Below are positions 47,513-55,227 of a stretch of 64,000 nt of DNA, one piece after another; position 1 is the first letter of the stretch; the number at the start of each line of letters is the position of its first letter. The notes below the pieces were generated by a model that was not told the origin of the DNA, ran no database searches, and saw only the letters and a list, made by a program, of their open reading frames with translations. The translations under genes and the position numbers were made by a program. Location: the NCBI GenBank assembly GCA_001767525.1, contig MELF01000048.1, forward strand, positions 17,336 through 81,335, read 5' to 3'. The DNA is from Acidobacteria bacterium RIFCSPLOWO2_12_FULL_68_19 (GTDB taxonomy: Bacteria; Acidobacteriota; Vicinamibacteria; Vicinamibacterales; UBA2999).

Positions 47513-48604
47513 ATGAAGCGCATCGTCCTCTGTGTCGTTGGTGCCGCGCTGGGCGCGGCGAGCGCGGCATCGCTCTCTGCCCAGGTCGAGCCGCTGCCGC
47601 TGTGGGCGTGGGCGCGGAGCACGCAGCCGCAGCCCGGCGACAAGGCGGCGCCGCAGGCGGCTCCCAACCGCAATCTGCGTCCCAACGAGAATCCGCAGGA
47701 GCAGACGAGGCCGCGGACCGTCCAGGGGAGCGCCGCCAGCTACTCGCTCGTCGACGTCCGCGACGGCCACAACGTGATCGACTGGTTCCCCGGCGATCAC
47801 CCGGCGATGCCGCCGATCATCAAGAACGGCCCGGCGAGCCTGGGCGAGACGGCGCGCGGGTGCGGCTCGTGCCACTTGCCGAACGGGAAGGGTCGTCCGG
47901 AGAACGCGCCGGTCGCGGGCCAGCCGGCGGCCTACTTCGTCCAGCAACTGCGCGACTTTGCGGCCGGCCGGCGCCTCAGTTCCGATCCCCGCAAGCCGAA
48001 CACGCCGACGATGGCCATGCTGGCCAAGGCGATGAGCGAAGAGGAGATGCGCCAGGCGGCGGAGTACTTCGCCGCAGTCAAGTGGACGCCCTGGATCACC
48101 GTGAAGGAAGCCGAGCTCATCCCCGAGATGGAGCTCGAAGACGGCAACATGTACATCACCCACGGCAAGGAGCCCACCGAGAAGCTCGCCGGGCGCATCG
48201 TCGAGACGCCGGAGGACGCGTTTCAGGCGAACGGGGTGCGCAATCCGCGCTCCGGCTGGATTGCGTACGTGCCGGTCGGGAGCGTCGCCAGGGGCAAGCG
48301 GCTCGTCGAGGCCGGCGAGGTGATGGCGGACGGCCGGCCGGTGCGCAAGACCATCGCGTGCGTCACCTGCCATGGGGCCGACATGAACGGGGCGGGCGAG
48401 TTCCCGGCTATTGGCAGCCGCTCGCCGAGCTACATGATGCGGCAGCTGTACGACTTCAAGACCGGGCGGCGCAACGGGACGTTCGCGGCGATCATGCAGC
48501 CGGTCGTGGCGAACCTGACCAACGACGAGATGCGCGACATCGTGGCGTACCTCGCGTCGATCAAGCCGGCGGCGCCAGCGCCGCAGACCGCCAGCGCGCG
48601 GTAG
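47513..48604 (+). CDS. Exported diheme c-type cytochrome (c4-like)
   Basis: 363 residues; signal peptide 1-23 ending LSA-Q. Two heme c sites: CGSCH near 119 and CVTCH near 283, each with following RQLYDFKTGRR-like or QQLRDFAAGRR segments typical of cytochrome c4 halves. The long middle part (about 180-260) is not recognised. The Shine-Dalgarno is AGGAGG. The alpha/beta hydrolase gene starts 5 bp after it. Confidence 0.85.
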   Translation: MKRIVLCVVGAALGAASAASLSAQVEPLPLWAWARSTQPQPGDKAAPQAAPNRNLRPNENPQEQTRPRTVQGSAASYSLVDVRDGHNVIDWFPGDHPAMPPIIKNGPASLGETARGCGSCHLPNGKGRPENAPVAGQPAAYFVQQLRDFAAGRRLSSDPRKPNTPTMAMLAKAMSEEEMRQAAEYFAAVKWTPWITVKEAELIPEMELEDGNMYITHGKEPTEKLAGRIVETPEDAFQANGVRNPRSGWIAYVPVGSVARGKRLVEAGEVMADGRPVRKTIACVTCHGADMNGAGEFPAIGSRSPSYMMRQLYDFKTGRRNGTFAAIMQPVVANLTNDEMRDIVAYLASIKPAAPAPQTASAR

Positions 48605-48609
48605 GCGAC

Positions 48610-49563
48610 ATGGCGGCTTCGACGTGGACGCGGCGGGGGGTTCTCGGGACGCTCGGCGCGGGCGTCGCCCTGGGGAATCTGACGTCGCGTGCGGCGTGGG
48701 CGCAAGGGCAGGCCCCGGCGCCCAATCCCGCGCGTGAGGCCGCCAACGTGGAGCGCGACGTCGTCTTCGGCAAGGGAGGCGGCGTCGATCTGCACTGCGA
48801 CATCTACCGCCCGCCGGCAGCGGCGTCGAAGCGCACGGCGATCCTCCACTTCCACGGCGGCGGCTTTGCCGCCGGCAACAAGAACAATCTGGCGGCGCGG
48901 CTGCAGGCGCAGTCGGCGCTCGGCTACGTGAACATTGCCGCCCAGTACCGGCTGTCGGGCGTCGCGCGCTGGCCCGGGCAGATCGAGGACGTGAAGGCGG
49001 CAATCCGGTGGACCCGGGCCAACGCGTTGGCCCTCGGGATCGATCCCGCGCGCATCGCCGTGGCGGGCTACTCGGCCGGCGGGCACCTGGCGCTCTTTGC
49101 CGCCGGCACGCAGAACAGCCCGCAGTACGAAGGGAGCGGCGGCAGCGCCGGCGCCGGCACGCAGGTGGCGGCGTGCATCGCCTACTACGCGGTGACCGGG
49201 CCGGCCTGGGACGGATTCCGCAAGCAGTTTCCGATGCCCGAGGGGAGCAGCGAGGAGGCGTGGAAGCAGGCCGAGCCCGGGACCTACGTCAAGGGCTTTC
49301 CGCCCACCGTGCTCCATCACGGACTCACCGACGTCACCGTGCGGCCCGAGAGCAGCGAGCAGTTCCTGGCGCTGCTGCGCGGGGCGGGCGTTCCCTCGGA
49401 GCTGCACGAGTTCGCCGGCGTGCCGCACGAGTTCGTGGCGCACCAGGAGTTCGCCGAAGCCGTCGCGCGGCTGAACGACTTCTTCCTCGAGCGGCACGTG
49501 ATCACCCCGAAGACCTATCCGCCCTTCGGCGCCGGGCGCGGCGGCGGCCGCGGCAGTCTGTAG
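48610..49563 (+). CDS. Exported HSL-type alpha/beta hydrolase (esterase/lipase)
   Basis: 317 residues. A Tat-like signal (WTRRGVLGTLGAG) precedes a hormone-sensitive-lipase fold: oxyanion motif HFHGGGFAAG near 79-88, nucleophile GYSAGGH near 152-158, Asp in HHGLTDVTV near 240, and His in GVPHEF near 275. It ends in a Gly/Arg-rich tail. It is probably co-transcribed with the diheme cytochrome. The ester substrate is unknown. Confidence 0.83.
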   Translation: MAASTWTRRGVLGTLGAGVALGNLTSRAAWAQGQAPAPNPAREAANVERDVVFGKGGGVDLHCDIYRPPAAASKRTAILHFHGGGFAAGNKNNLAARLQAQSALGYVNIAAQYRLSGVARWPGQIEDVKAAIRWTRANALALGIDPARIAVAGYSAGGHLALFAAGTQNSPQYEGSGGSAGAGTQVAACIAYYAVTGPAWDGFRKQFPMPEGSSEEAWKQAEPGTYVKGFPPTVLHHGLTDVTVRPESSEQFLALLRGAGVPSELHEFAGVPHEFVAHQEFAEAVARLNDFFLERHVITPKTYPPFGAGRGGGRGSL

Positions 49564-49619
49564 GCGCCTCCCCCGATCGAAGCCGCAAGAGGTTGCGTTG
49601 TTGTGTGGAGCATCTACCG

Positions 49620-49781
49620 ATGAACACTGGTTGGATTATCGTCCTGGTCGGCCTGGCGGCGGCGGTTGTTGCGGCGGCCTCGTCGTGGCTCAGCCGGCGT
49701 GACGAGTTCGATCTCGGCACGGTCAGCCATCAGTGGATTGCCGAACAGCGATTCGGCGCCGGCGGCGATCCGCGGCGCTGA
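49620..49781 (+). CDS. Small single-helix membrane protein, hypothetical
   Basis: 53 residues. One membrane helix (about 4-22, WIIVLVGLAAAVVAAASSWL) is followed by SRRDEFDLGTVSHQWIAEQRFG in the cytoplasm. It has GGAG 10 nt before the ATG, and codon choice looks coding. The SHQWIAEQR tail recalls short proteins of Acidobacteria genomes but no family is certain. Confidence 0.6.
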   Translation: MNTGWIIVLVGLAAAVVAAASSWLSRRDEFDLGTVSHQWIAEQRFGAGGDPRR

Positions 49782-49847
49782 CCGGCGGTGACCGCCCACC
49801 TGCCATACTCAGGGATCACGCTCATTCACTTTTCAAAGGAAGCGACG

Positions 49848-50051
49848 ATGGCCACGATGACTGGAACGATCAAGCGGTTGACGGACAAGGGATTCGGCTT
49901 CATTGCCACGGCCGACGGCACGGAGTATTTCTTCCACCAGTCCGCCTGCGCGAGCACGCGGTTCGACGATCTGCGCGAGGGGCAGACGGTATCGTTCACC
50001 GTGGGCCAGGGGCCCAAGGGGCCGCGCGCCGAAAACGTCAACCCGCAGTAG
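49848..50051 (+). CDS. Cold-shock protein (CspA family)
   Basis: 67 residues, a single cold-shock domain with RNP1 KGFGFI (residues 15-20) and RNP2 YFFHQS (about 27-32). It binds single-stranded nucleic acids. The ATG 49848 has AAAGGAAG upstream. It lies alone. The 160 bp that follow show nothing recognisable. Confidence 0.93.
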   Translation: MATMTGTIKRLTDKGFGFIATADGTEYFFHQSACASTRFDDLREGQTVSFTVGQGPKGPRAENVNPQ

Positions 50052-50213
50052 AGGCGAAGGTCCGGCGTAGGACCTGCGCTGTCACCGCCGCCAAAGATCG
50101 TCGCCGTCACGGCAGGCGACGTGTCCCGGCGTGAGCCTCGCCATGATTCCCCGTGTCCTGAAGCAGCAGCGCGACGGCCCGGGGGAATGTCTCGGCCGAG
50201 GTCCGGGCGCCTG

Positions 50214-52607
50214 CTACACCCGCACGGCCTCGAGCGCCGCAACCACCCGCTGCGGTCGGAACGGCACGCGACGGATGCGTGCGCCGGTGGCGTCGTAGAT
50301 CGCGTTCGCGATCGCCGCAATGAGCGGCTTGCACGCCGCCTCGCCCGCGCCGTAATGCGGCAGGTCGGGGCGGTTCGGATTCGGATCGCCATTGACCAGC
50401 ACCACGTCGATGCGCTCGGGCGTATCGAGGTGGGTGAGGGTCGGCGAGGTGCGCCAGTCGACGGTCGTCACCTTCTCGGTGTCGAACGTCACCTCCTCGT
50501 GGAGCGCGCGGCTGATGGAGTGGAGCATCGCGTTCTCCACGGTGTGCCGCAGCGCCTGCGGGTTCACGACCAGCCCGCAGTCGTGCGCGCAGACGAGCCG
50601 CTTCACCCAGACGCGCCCGGTGCGGCGGTTCACCTCCACCTCCGCAATCTGCGCCACCACGGTCTGGTTGCGATACGCATAGGCGAAGCCACGGCCGGCG
50701 AGCAGATCGCCGCCGCCGCGCGGCCCGGGCGAGGGGCGCGGCCGCCACCCGTACGCCTCGGCAGCCGCCTTGACACACGCAATCGACCGCGCGCGGCGGA
50801 AGCCGGCATCGTCCGGCAGGTCCGAAAGGACCCGCCCCACGCCGTTCATCTGGCCGGTGAGCAGGCGCAGACGGAACTCCACGGGATCCACCTTCGCCTC
50901 CGCCGCCAGCTCGTCGATGAACGACTCGCCGGCAAAGGTTGCCTGCGGTCCGTTCGGGTCGCGCAGGTTGCCGGTGCGGAGCGGCGTCTCCCACACGAGC
51001 GGCAGCGAGACGACGTGCATGAGGGATCGGCGGTTCGGGACGACGTACGTGTCCGACGGGGCGGAGGCGCCGCCCTCGGCCGCCTCCTGCCGCTGGCGGC
51101 CGGTGAGCTGCGCAATCAGCACCGTGTCGTGCTCGTTGTAGCCCAGGTGGCAGTAATCGGCGGCGCGCGCCTCGTAGTCGAGCGCCACGAGATTCCCCCG
51201 CGCGTCGAGTCCGCCGCGCAGCTTCACGAGATACGCAGGGCCCTTGGTGTCCCACGCATGCTCCTCGTCGCGCATCCACTGCACGCGCACGGGCCTCCCG
51301 AGCTTCTGCGCCAGATACGCCGCCTCGAACCCGGCATCGTCGGCGGCGGTGCGCCCGTACGCCTGCGGCCCGTGCAGCCAGAGGACGCGGACCTTCTCGC
51401 GCGGGATGCCGAGGAACTCGGCGATGCCGCTCCTCAGCCCGTACGACTTCATGTCGTTCGAGTAGATCGTGAGCTGCCCGTTGGACGGATCGGCCATCGC
51501 ATGCGCCGGCCCGATCGAGGTGTGCCCCTGAAACGGCACCTCGTACTCCGCCTCGAGGCGCACGGCCGCCCCGGCGAGCGCGGCCTCGATGTCGCCGTTC
51601 GCCTGCGGGTCGAGCGTGCGCGTCGGCTTGGTGCCGCGCATGTAGGCGAAGAGGTCCTCGGAGGCAGGGAAGGGCGCGGTGGCCGGCGTGCGCCAGTTCA
51701 CCTGCAGGCGGCGCGCCGCCGCAATCGCCTGCTCCTCGCGCTCGCAGACCACGGCCACGTAGTTCCCCTCGCGGACGACGGCGACGAAGCCGGGCATGCC
51801 GCGCACAGACGACTCGTCTATGCGCACCACGCTCGCGCCCGCTACGGGCGGCTTGACGTTGCGCGCGTGGAGCATGCCGGGAACCTTTGCGTCGACCGCC
51901 CACTTCGCGGTGCCGTTCACCTTGGCGGGAATGTCATCGCGCTGCGGCGACGTCCCGACGTATTTCATCTCCTGCACCGGCTTGAGCGTGGCGATGCCGG
52001 TCGTCTCGTTGATGTTCCTGCCGGTGAGCGTCACGCCGAAGCGGCGGCCGCCAATCAGCTCGCCGTACGTGACTTGCTTCGACGGGTCGGCCTTGACCGT
52101 GATGACGCCGTCGCTCACCGCCAGCCGATCGACCGGCACCCCGAAGTGCGTCGACCCCATGTCGAGCAGGACGCGCCGCGCCTCGGCGGCGACGCGCCGC
52201 ATCGGCCAGCCGTCCACCTGCAGCGCGTCGGAGCCGCCCGAGCCGCCCTGATCGACGGTGAGGTCGGTGTGTCCCATGATGCACGTGGTCCGCTCGAACG
52301 CCATGTCGAGCTCGTCGGACATGATCTGGCGGAACGCCGTGCCGGTGCCCTGGCCGAGGTCGGTCTTGCCGACGTAGAAGGTGGCGGTGTTGTCCTGGTG
52401 GATCACGATCCACGAGTCGAGCTGATGGAAGTCGGGATCGGGATAGGGGCCGGCGCCCTGGACCGCACCGGTCTGCGCGCCCGCGAGCGGCACGAGCGGC
52501 GCCGCGTGCGCCGCCGCCGTGAAGCCGACGACGAGGCGGCCGGAGGTCTTCAGGAACTCGCGCCGCGAGGGCGTGGAGACTGTTTCGAGGATGTCGTCAA
52601 TCCGCAT
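50214..52607 (-). CDS. Isoquinoline 1-oxidoreductase-like molybdenum subunit (IorB type)
   Basis: 797 residues. A Tat signal (SRREFLKTSGR near 14-24) shows export. The xanthine-oxidase-like Mo domains include GKTDLGQGTGTAFRQI near 85, a central aldehyde oxidase hammerhead, AYGRTAADDAGFEAAYLAQ near 420, and the late VRRVPFRPQRVV. The GxGEA segment with the catalytic Glu is GAGEAACKPL near 760. It hydroxylates an N-heterocycle or oxidises an aldehyde. The 2Fe-2S partner gene is 8 bp upstream. Confidence 0.88.
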   Translation of the reverse strand: MRIDDILETVSTPSRREFLKTSGRLVVGFTAAAHAAPLVPLAGAQTGAVQGAGPYPDPDFHQLDSWIVIHQDNTATFYVGKTDLGQGTGTAFRQIMSDELDMAFERTTCIMGHTDLTVDQGGSGGSDALQVDGWPMRRVAAEARRVLLDMGSTHFGVPVDRLAVSDGVITVKADPSKQVTYGELIGGRRFGVTLTGRNINETTGIATLKPVQEMKYVGTSPQRDDIPAKVNGTAKWAVDAKVPGMLHARNVKPPVAGASVVRIDESSVRGMPGFVAVVREGNYVAVVCEREEQAIAAARRLQVNWRTPATAPFPASEDLFAYMRGTKPTRTLDPQANGDIEAALAGAAVRLEAEYEVPFQGHTSIGPAHAMADPSNGQLTIYSNDMKSYGLRSGIAEFLGIPREKVRVLWLHGPQAYGRTAADDAGFEAAYLAQKLGRPVRVQWMRDEEHAWDTKGPAYLVKLRGGLDARGNLVALDYEARAADYCHLGYNEHDTVLIAQLTGRQRQEAAEGGASAPSDTYVVPNRRSLMHVVSLPLVWETPLRTGNLRDPNGPQATFAGESFIDELAAEAKVDPVEFRLRLLTGQMNGVGRVLSDLPDDAGFRRARSIACVKAAAEAYGWRPRPSPGPRGGGDLLAGRGFAYAYRNQTVVAQIAEVEVNRRTGRVWVKRLVCAHDCGLVVNPQALRHTVENAMLHSISRALHEEVTFDTEKVTTVDWRTSPTLTHLDTPERIDVVLVNGDPNPNRPDLPHYGAGEAACKPLIAAIANAIYDATGARIRRVPFRPQRVVAALEAVRV

Positions 52608-52615
52608 GGCGACCC

Positions 52616-53083
52616 TCACACAGTCTGCGCCGCGCCGGCGGCGCGCTTGATCGCGGCCTGAATCCGGTAGTAGGTGAAGCAGCGGCAGAGCACCGGCGCC
52701 ATCGCCTCGCGGATCTGCGCGTCGGTCGGCCGCGGGTTGCGCTGGAGGAGCGACACCGCGGTGAGCATCTGGCCGTTCTGGCAGTAGCCGCACGCCGGCA
52801 CCTGCTCGTCGATCCATGCCTGCTGCACGGGATGGAGCTTCCCGTCCTTCGCCAGGCCGTCGAGCGTGGTGACCTCGCCCTTGACGGCCGAGACGGGCGT
52901 GACGCACGACCGGGTGGCGGTGCCGCCAATGAGCACGGTGCACGCGCCGCACTGGCCGAGGCCGCAGCCGAAGCGGGGGCCGTGCAGGTCGAGATCGTTG
53001 CGCAGGACGTAGAGGAGCGGCGTCGCCGGGTCGACGTCGACCGTGCGCCTTTGTCCGTTGACGCTCAAGGTCAGATTGGCCAT
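52616..53083 (-). CDS. 2Fe-2S subunit of the Ior-type oxidoreductase (IorA type)
   Basis: 155 residues. The plant-type ferredoxin cluster is GCGLGQCGACTVLIGG...C near 39-60, and the second cluster is CGYCQNGQ and CRC near 98-135. It passes electrons from the Mo centre. It has no signal and is presumably carried out by the Tat signal of the large subunit. It is first in the two-gene operon. Confidence 0.92.
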   Translation of the reverse strand: MANLTLSVNGQRRTVDVDPATPLLYVLRNDLDLHGPRFGCGLGQCGACTVLIGGTATRSCVTPVSAVKGEVTTLDGLAKDGKLHPVQQAWIDEQVPACGYCQNGQMLTAVSLLQRNPRPTDAQIREAMAPVLCRCFTYYRIQAAIKRAAGAAQTV

Positions 53084-53133
53084 GCCCGGCGATTATGCCG
53101 CTGCTGACGGAAGAGTCAAGGGGAGGGAGAAGT

Positions 53134-53249
53134 TGGTGCGAGGGTGCGAGGGTGCGACGGTGCGACGGTGCGTCCGATGGTGCGAGGGTGCGACGGTGCG
53201 ACCGACGGTGCGACCGATGGTGCGAGGGTGCGACGGTGCGAGGGTGCAG
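53134..53249. repeat. GTGCGAGG short-unit (8 nt) tandem repeat block
   Basis: About 115 bp of GTGCGA(G/C)G units with occasional ACC/ATGG variants, between iorA and vapC. Period 8, no spacers. No inverted second arm is present. Confidence 0.75.
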
Positions 53250-53275
53250 GAAGAGCGGTCCCGTGGCGTCGCTGT

Positions 53276-53671
53276 CTACTCCGCGAACAGCGTGAATCCG
53301 GCCGCCGCGAAGTCGGGGTCGAACGCGAACGCCGTTGCCACACTGCGGCGGCGCATCACGAGAAAGCTGATCTGATCGACGAGGCTCACCTGGCGCTGCC
53401 GGGAGCGCTCCAGCGCCTCGACGCCGGCGGCGTGCAGGTCGTCGTCCACCCAGTCGACGACGAACGCGCCCACGTCACGGGCCAGCTTGACGGCCGCCGG
53501 GAGCCCCAGCCGCGCCTGGAGCAGCGCCATCGCCTCGACGAGCACATAGTTGTGCGTGAGCAGCGGCTCGCTCGTCTCGAGGAGTGCCTGCAGGCGCCGG
53601 AGGGCGGCCCGGTGGTTCGGATCGGCGGCATCGGCCCACGCGTAGATGGCGGAGGTGTCGACGAAGATCAC
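53276..53671 (-). CDS. vapC: VapC-type PIN-domain toxin
   Basis: 131 residues. The PIN RNase acidic set is visible: D5 in IFVDTSAIYAW, E46 in LVEAMAL, D99 in SLVDQISF and D118/D120 near the end. It is the toxin of the pair with the RHH antitoxin upstream (ATGA overlap). The RNA target is unknown. The short-unit repeat block ends 27 bp downstream. Confidence 0.88.
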   Translation of the reverse strand: MIFVDTSAIYAWADAADPNHRAALRRLQALLETSEPLLTHNYVLVEAMALLQARLGLPAAVKLARDVGAFVVDWVDDDLHAAGVEALERSRQRQVSLVDQISFLVMRRRSVATAFAFDPDFAAAGFTLFAE

Positions 53672-53922
53672 GGCTTCAGCGCCGCGGCGAGCGCCTGGTC
53701 GTGCCGTTCGGAGACGGGCGAGAGCCGATCCTGTCGCGACCGCCCGGCCCGGACCGACTGCATCTGGCCGATGGCGGTCGGCCGCGGGCGGACCGCCGCC
53801 TCGTCCAGTCCCTGCGCCACCAGTTCGCGCACGAGCGCCGACATCGAGCGCTGCTGCCGGAAGGCGCGCTCCCGCAGCCGGCGGTACGTGTCATCGTCGA
53901 ACTGCACGAGCGTCCGTTTCAT
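53668..53922 (-). CDS. vapB: VapB-type ribbon-helix-helix antitoxin
   Basis: 84 residues. The N-terminal RHH fold reads RTLVQFDDDTYRRLRERAFRQQRSMSALVRELVAQGL (about 3-40); the rest should bind VapC. The ATG at 53922 has no Shine-Dalgarno. A perfect 20-bp palindrome starts 1 nt upstream and contains a TATCAT -10 box, so the mRNA is probably leaderless and autorepressed. Confidence 0.85.
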   Translation of the reverse strand: MKRTLVQFDDDTYRRLRERAFRQQRSMSALVRELVAQGLDEAAVRPRPTAIGQMQSVRAGRSRQDRLSPVSERHDQALAAALKP

Positions 53923-53923
53923 G

Positions 53924-53943
53924 GCAACATGATATCATGTTGC
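53924..53943. promoter_or_regulatory. vapBC operator, perfect 20-bp palindrome
   Basis: GCAACATGATATCATGTTGC is its own reverse complement. It overlaps the predicted -10 (TATCAT) of vapB, the expected place for antitoxin autorepression. Confidence 0.75.
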
Positions 53944-54056
53944 TTCACTCGCGATCCCGGTGCGGGCAAAGGCGCCCCAGGCCGGCCGGATCGTCCCGCG
54001 GGCCGGGCTGGCCGGCAATGATCACGGGCGGAGCGGACGGGTATACCATGTGCGCC

Positions 54057-55223
54057 ATGACGACACAGAGCACCCGCCGCGAGCTTCTCAAGGGCGGCCT
54101 GGCGGTCGCCGGCCTCGGTCTGCTCGGCATCCCGGAGTGGGCGCTGCCCGCCCTCGCCCAGGGCGAGGCGCTCGTGCCCTTCACGGACCTTCCCGACAAC
54201 ATCAACTGGGTGCCGGCGCCGGATCGGCGCCTCTTCGACGTCCGCACCATCGACGGCGTCTTCACGCCGCGCGACAAGTGGTTCACCACGCAGCACTACG
54301 GTCACCCGGACATCGACCCCGCGACCTACCGCCTGAAGGTGTCCGGGATGGTGGAGCGGCCGCTGTCGCTCTCGCTCGACGAGTTGAAGAAGATGCGGGC
54401 GACCGAGCTCGTCTTCGGCTTCGAGTGCTCGGGCAACCGCCGCCCGATTCAGGGGCTCTCGAGCAACGGACGCTGGACCGGCGTGCCGCTGCGGGAGGTG
54501 CTGAACCGCGCCGGTGTGAAGGAGGATGCCCGGGAGGTCGTCTTCTTCGGCGCCGACCACGGCGAGGAGGAGCTGGAGTTCCGCGGCAACACCTTCAAAG
54601 TGGACCAGCAGTTCGGCCGGAGCCTCCCGCGCGACAAGGCGATCTCCCCGGAGCCGATGCTCGCCTACGCCCTTGGCGGCGAGCCGCTCACCAGGCACCA
54701 GGGCTTCCCGGTGCGGCTGCTCGTGCCGGGCTACTACGGCGTCTGCAACGTGAAGTTCCTCTCCGAGATCCACGCGCAGCACGACCCGTATCTCGGCAAG
54801 TACCAGGCGCGCTGGTACAAGACGCTGCGCGGCGAGACGATCAACGGCCAGGTGCACTGGAAGGAAGACGCCGTCACGCACATGCAGCTCAAGTCGTGGA
54901 TCGCCCGGGTGACCAAGGCGGGGAGCCGCCACAACGTGTTCGGGATCGTCCTGAACGACGGCACGCCGATCAAGACGGTCGAAGTCAGCATCGACGGCGG
55001 CCCGTGGCAGGCGGCGACGCTCGATCCGGCGACGATGAAGGACAAGTACGGGTGGAAGCTCTTCACCTACGCCTGGATGGGCGCCACGCCCGGCGAGCAC
55101 ACGCTCGTCTCGCGCGTCATCGACACGACCGGGCAGGTGCAGCCGACCTCGGAAGAGATCGCCAACAAGAAGACGTTCCTCGAGGACAACTCGCAGCACC
55201 CGCGCAAGGTGATGATCGCGTAA
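54057..55223 (+). CDS. SoxC/sulfite-oxidase-family molybdoenzyme
   Basis: 388 residues. A Tat signal (STRRELLKGGLAVAG) leads to a sulfite-oxidase-type Mo domain with C124 in GFECSGNRRP and the dimerisation domain (KTVEVSIDGGPWQAATL near 304). It is a distant paralogue of the soxC-like gene at 37342. TATACC at 54042-54047 favours ATG 54057 as a leaderless start over ATG 54048. The PQQ gene follows 4 bp downstream instead of a cytochrome. The substrate is unknown. Confidence 0.85.
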   Translation: MTTQSTRRELLKGGLAVAGLGLLGIPEWALPALAQGEALVPFTDLPDNINWVPAPDRRLFDVRTIDGVFTPRDKWFTTQHYGHPDIDPATYRLKVSGMVERPLSLSLDELKKMRATELVFGFECSGNRRPIQGLSSNGRWTGVPLREVLNRAGVKEDAREVVFFGADHGEEELEFRGNTFKVDQQFGRSLPRDKAISPEPMLAYALGGEPLTRHQGFPVRLLVPGYYGVCNVKFLSEIHAQHDPYLGKYQARWYKTLRGETINGQVHWKEDAVTHMQLKSWIARVTKAGSRHNVFGIVLNDGTPIKTVEVSIDGGPWQAATLDPATMKDKYGWKLFTYAWMGATPGEHTLVSRVIDTTGQVQPTSEEIANKKTFLEDNSQHPRKVMIA

Positions 55224-55227
55224 GGAC

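Noticed and set aside
53134..53249. Possible CRISPR array
   Set aside because: The period is 8 nt, there are no unique spacers and no cas genes in the window.
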